This document shows positions 5,747-5,889 of a stretch of 5,889 nt of DNA, piece by piece. Made by a program: the position numbers and the translations under genes. The stretch covers positions 1-5,889 of the forward strand of contig JAURQC010000131.1 of NCBI GenBank assembly GCA_030836325.1, written 5' to 3'. Positions within the stretch are counted from its first letter, which is position 1. Each line of letters starts with the position of its first letter. This stretch comes from Candidatus Nanopelagicales bacterium. GTDB lineage: Bacteria > Actinomycetota > Actinomycetes > S36-B12. The notes under the pieces were generated by a model. That model was not told where the DNA came from. It saw nothing but the letters and a program-made list of their open reading frames with translations, and did no database searches.

Positions 5747-5889
5747 CTAGTAACCCAGCCAGAAGTCCATCCAGCGAATGAAGATAAGAGCGAGCACCAC
5801 GAGGAAAGTCGAACCCACCAGCACCCAACGCAGCGATGCCACGGTTTGGGCGATAGCTCCAGGCCCCCCGCTGCCACTGAATCGCCCGG
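5747..5889 (-). CDS. Unrecognised membrane protein, C-terminal fragment
   Basis: The minus strand is open from the window edge to a TAG at 5747-5749, giving 46 residues. I did not recognise the family. The fragment has a Gly/Ser-rich start (GRFSGSGGPGA), then one clear hydrophobic helix at about residues 21-38 flanked by Arg20 and Arg38, and ends in MDFWLGY. A basic-flanked helix at the very C-terminus is protein-like, the gene would converge on the cytochrome b gene with a hairpin between them, and no other frame here looks better. Whether the helix is a tail anchor or the last of several cannot be told. No start is visible; the 5' end lies beyond the window. Confidence 0.5.
   Translation of the reverse strand, partial: GRFSGSGGPGAIAQTVASLRWVLVGSTFLVVLALIFIRWMDFWLGY

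Noticed and set aside
1..5889. Mobile element, CRISPR array, toxin-antitoxin or phage-defence island
   Set aside because: No transposase, integrase, repeat-spacer pattern or small paired genes were found. Gene content is core housekeeping plus one redox pair, and composition looks even throughout.

Overview
The window looks like a chromosomal segment of an actinobacterium (Actinomycetota). It carries two adjacent, divergent clpP paralogues in one operon with the trigger-factor gene upstream and clpX downstream. The ClpX and ClpP1/ClpP2 sequences are closest to the mycobacterial/streptomycete type (ClpX begins [13 protein letters not shown]), and base composition and codon use are high-GC. I cannot place it below phylum. 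I see no insertion sequences, CRISPR array, integrase or compositional break, and most of the window is conserved core genome.

Layout. Bases 1-4113 read leftward on the minus strand, in the order tRNA-Pro(UGG) -> tig -> clpP1 -> clpP2 -> clpX (clpX runs off the left edge). At 4114-4215 there is a short divergent promoter region. From 4216 the plus strand carries tRNA-Gly(UCC), then a small Tat-type molybdopterin oxidoreductase of the sulfite-oxidase fold, then an overlapping four-helix cytochrome b. After a short convergent gap with a hairpin, the last ~140 bases hold the C-terminal end of an unrecognised membrane protein on the minus strand.

How the genes work together. Trigger factor meets nascent chains at the ribosome. 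ClpP1 and ClpP2 form the mixed tetradecameric protease, and ClpX is the AAA+ unfoldase that feeds it, so the left two thirds is one folding-and-degradation module. The clpP1/clpP2 junction is a 4-base GTGA overlap. A hairpin at the clpP2 stop and a 139-base gap separate clpX, which may therefore be transcribed partly on its own. On the right, the molybdoprotein (Cys117 as likely Mo ligand) and the cytochrome b (four putative haem histidines) overlap by 29 bases and probably form a membrane-anchored extracytoplasmic redox enzyme. The substrate is unknown. This pair is the least ordinary part of the window. It resembles MsrPQ in logic but uses a formate-dehydrogenase-gamma-like cytochrome instead of the MsrQ type.
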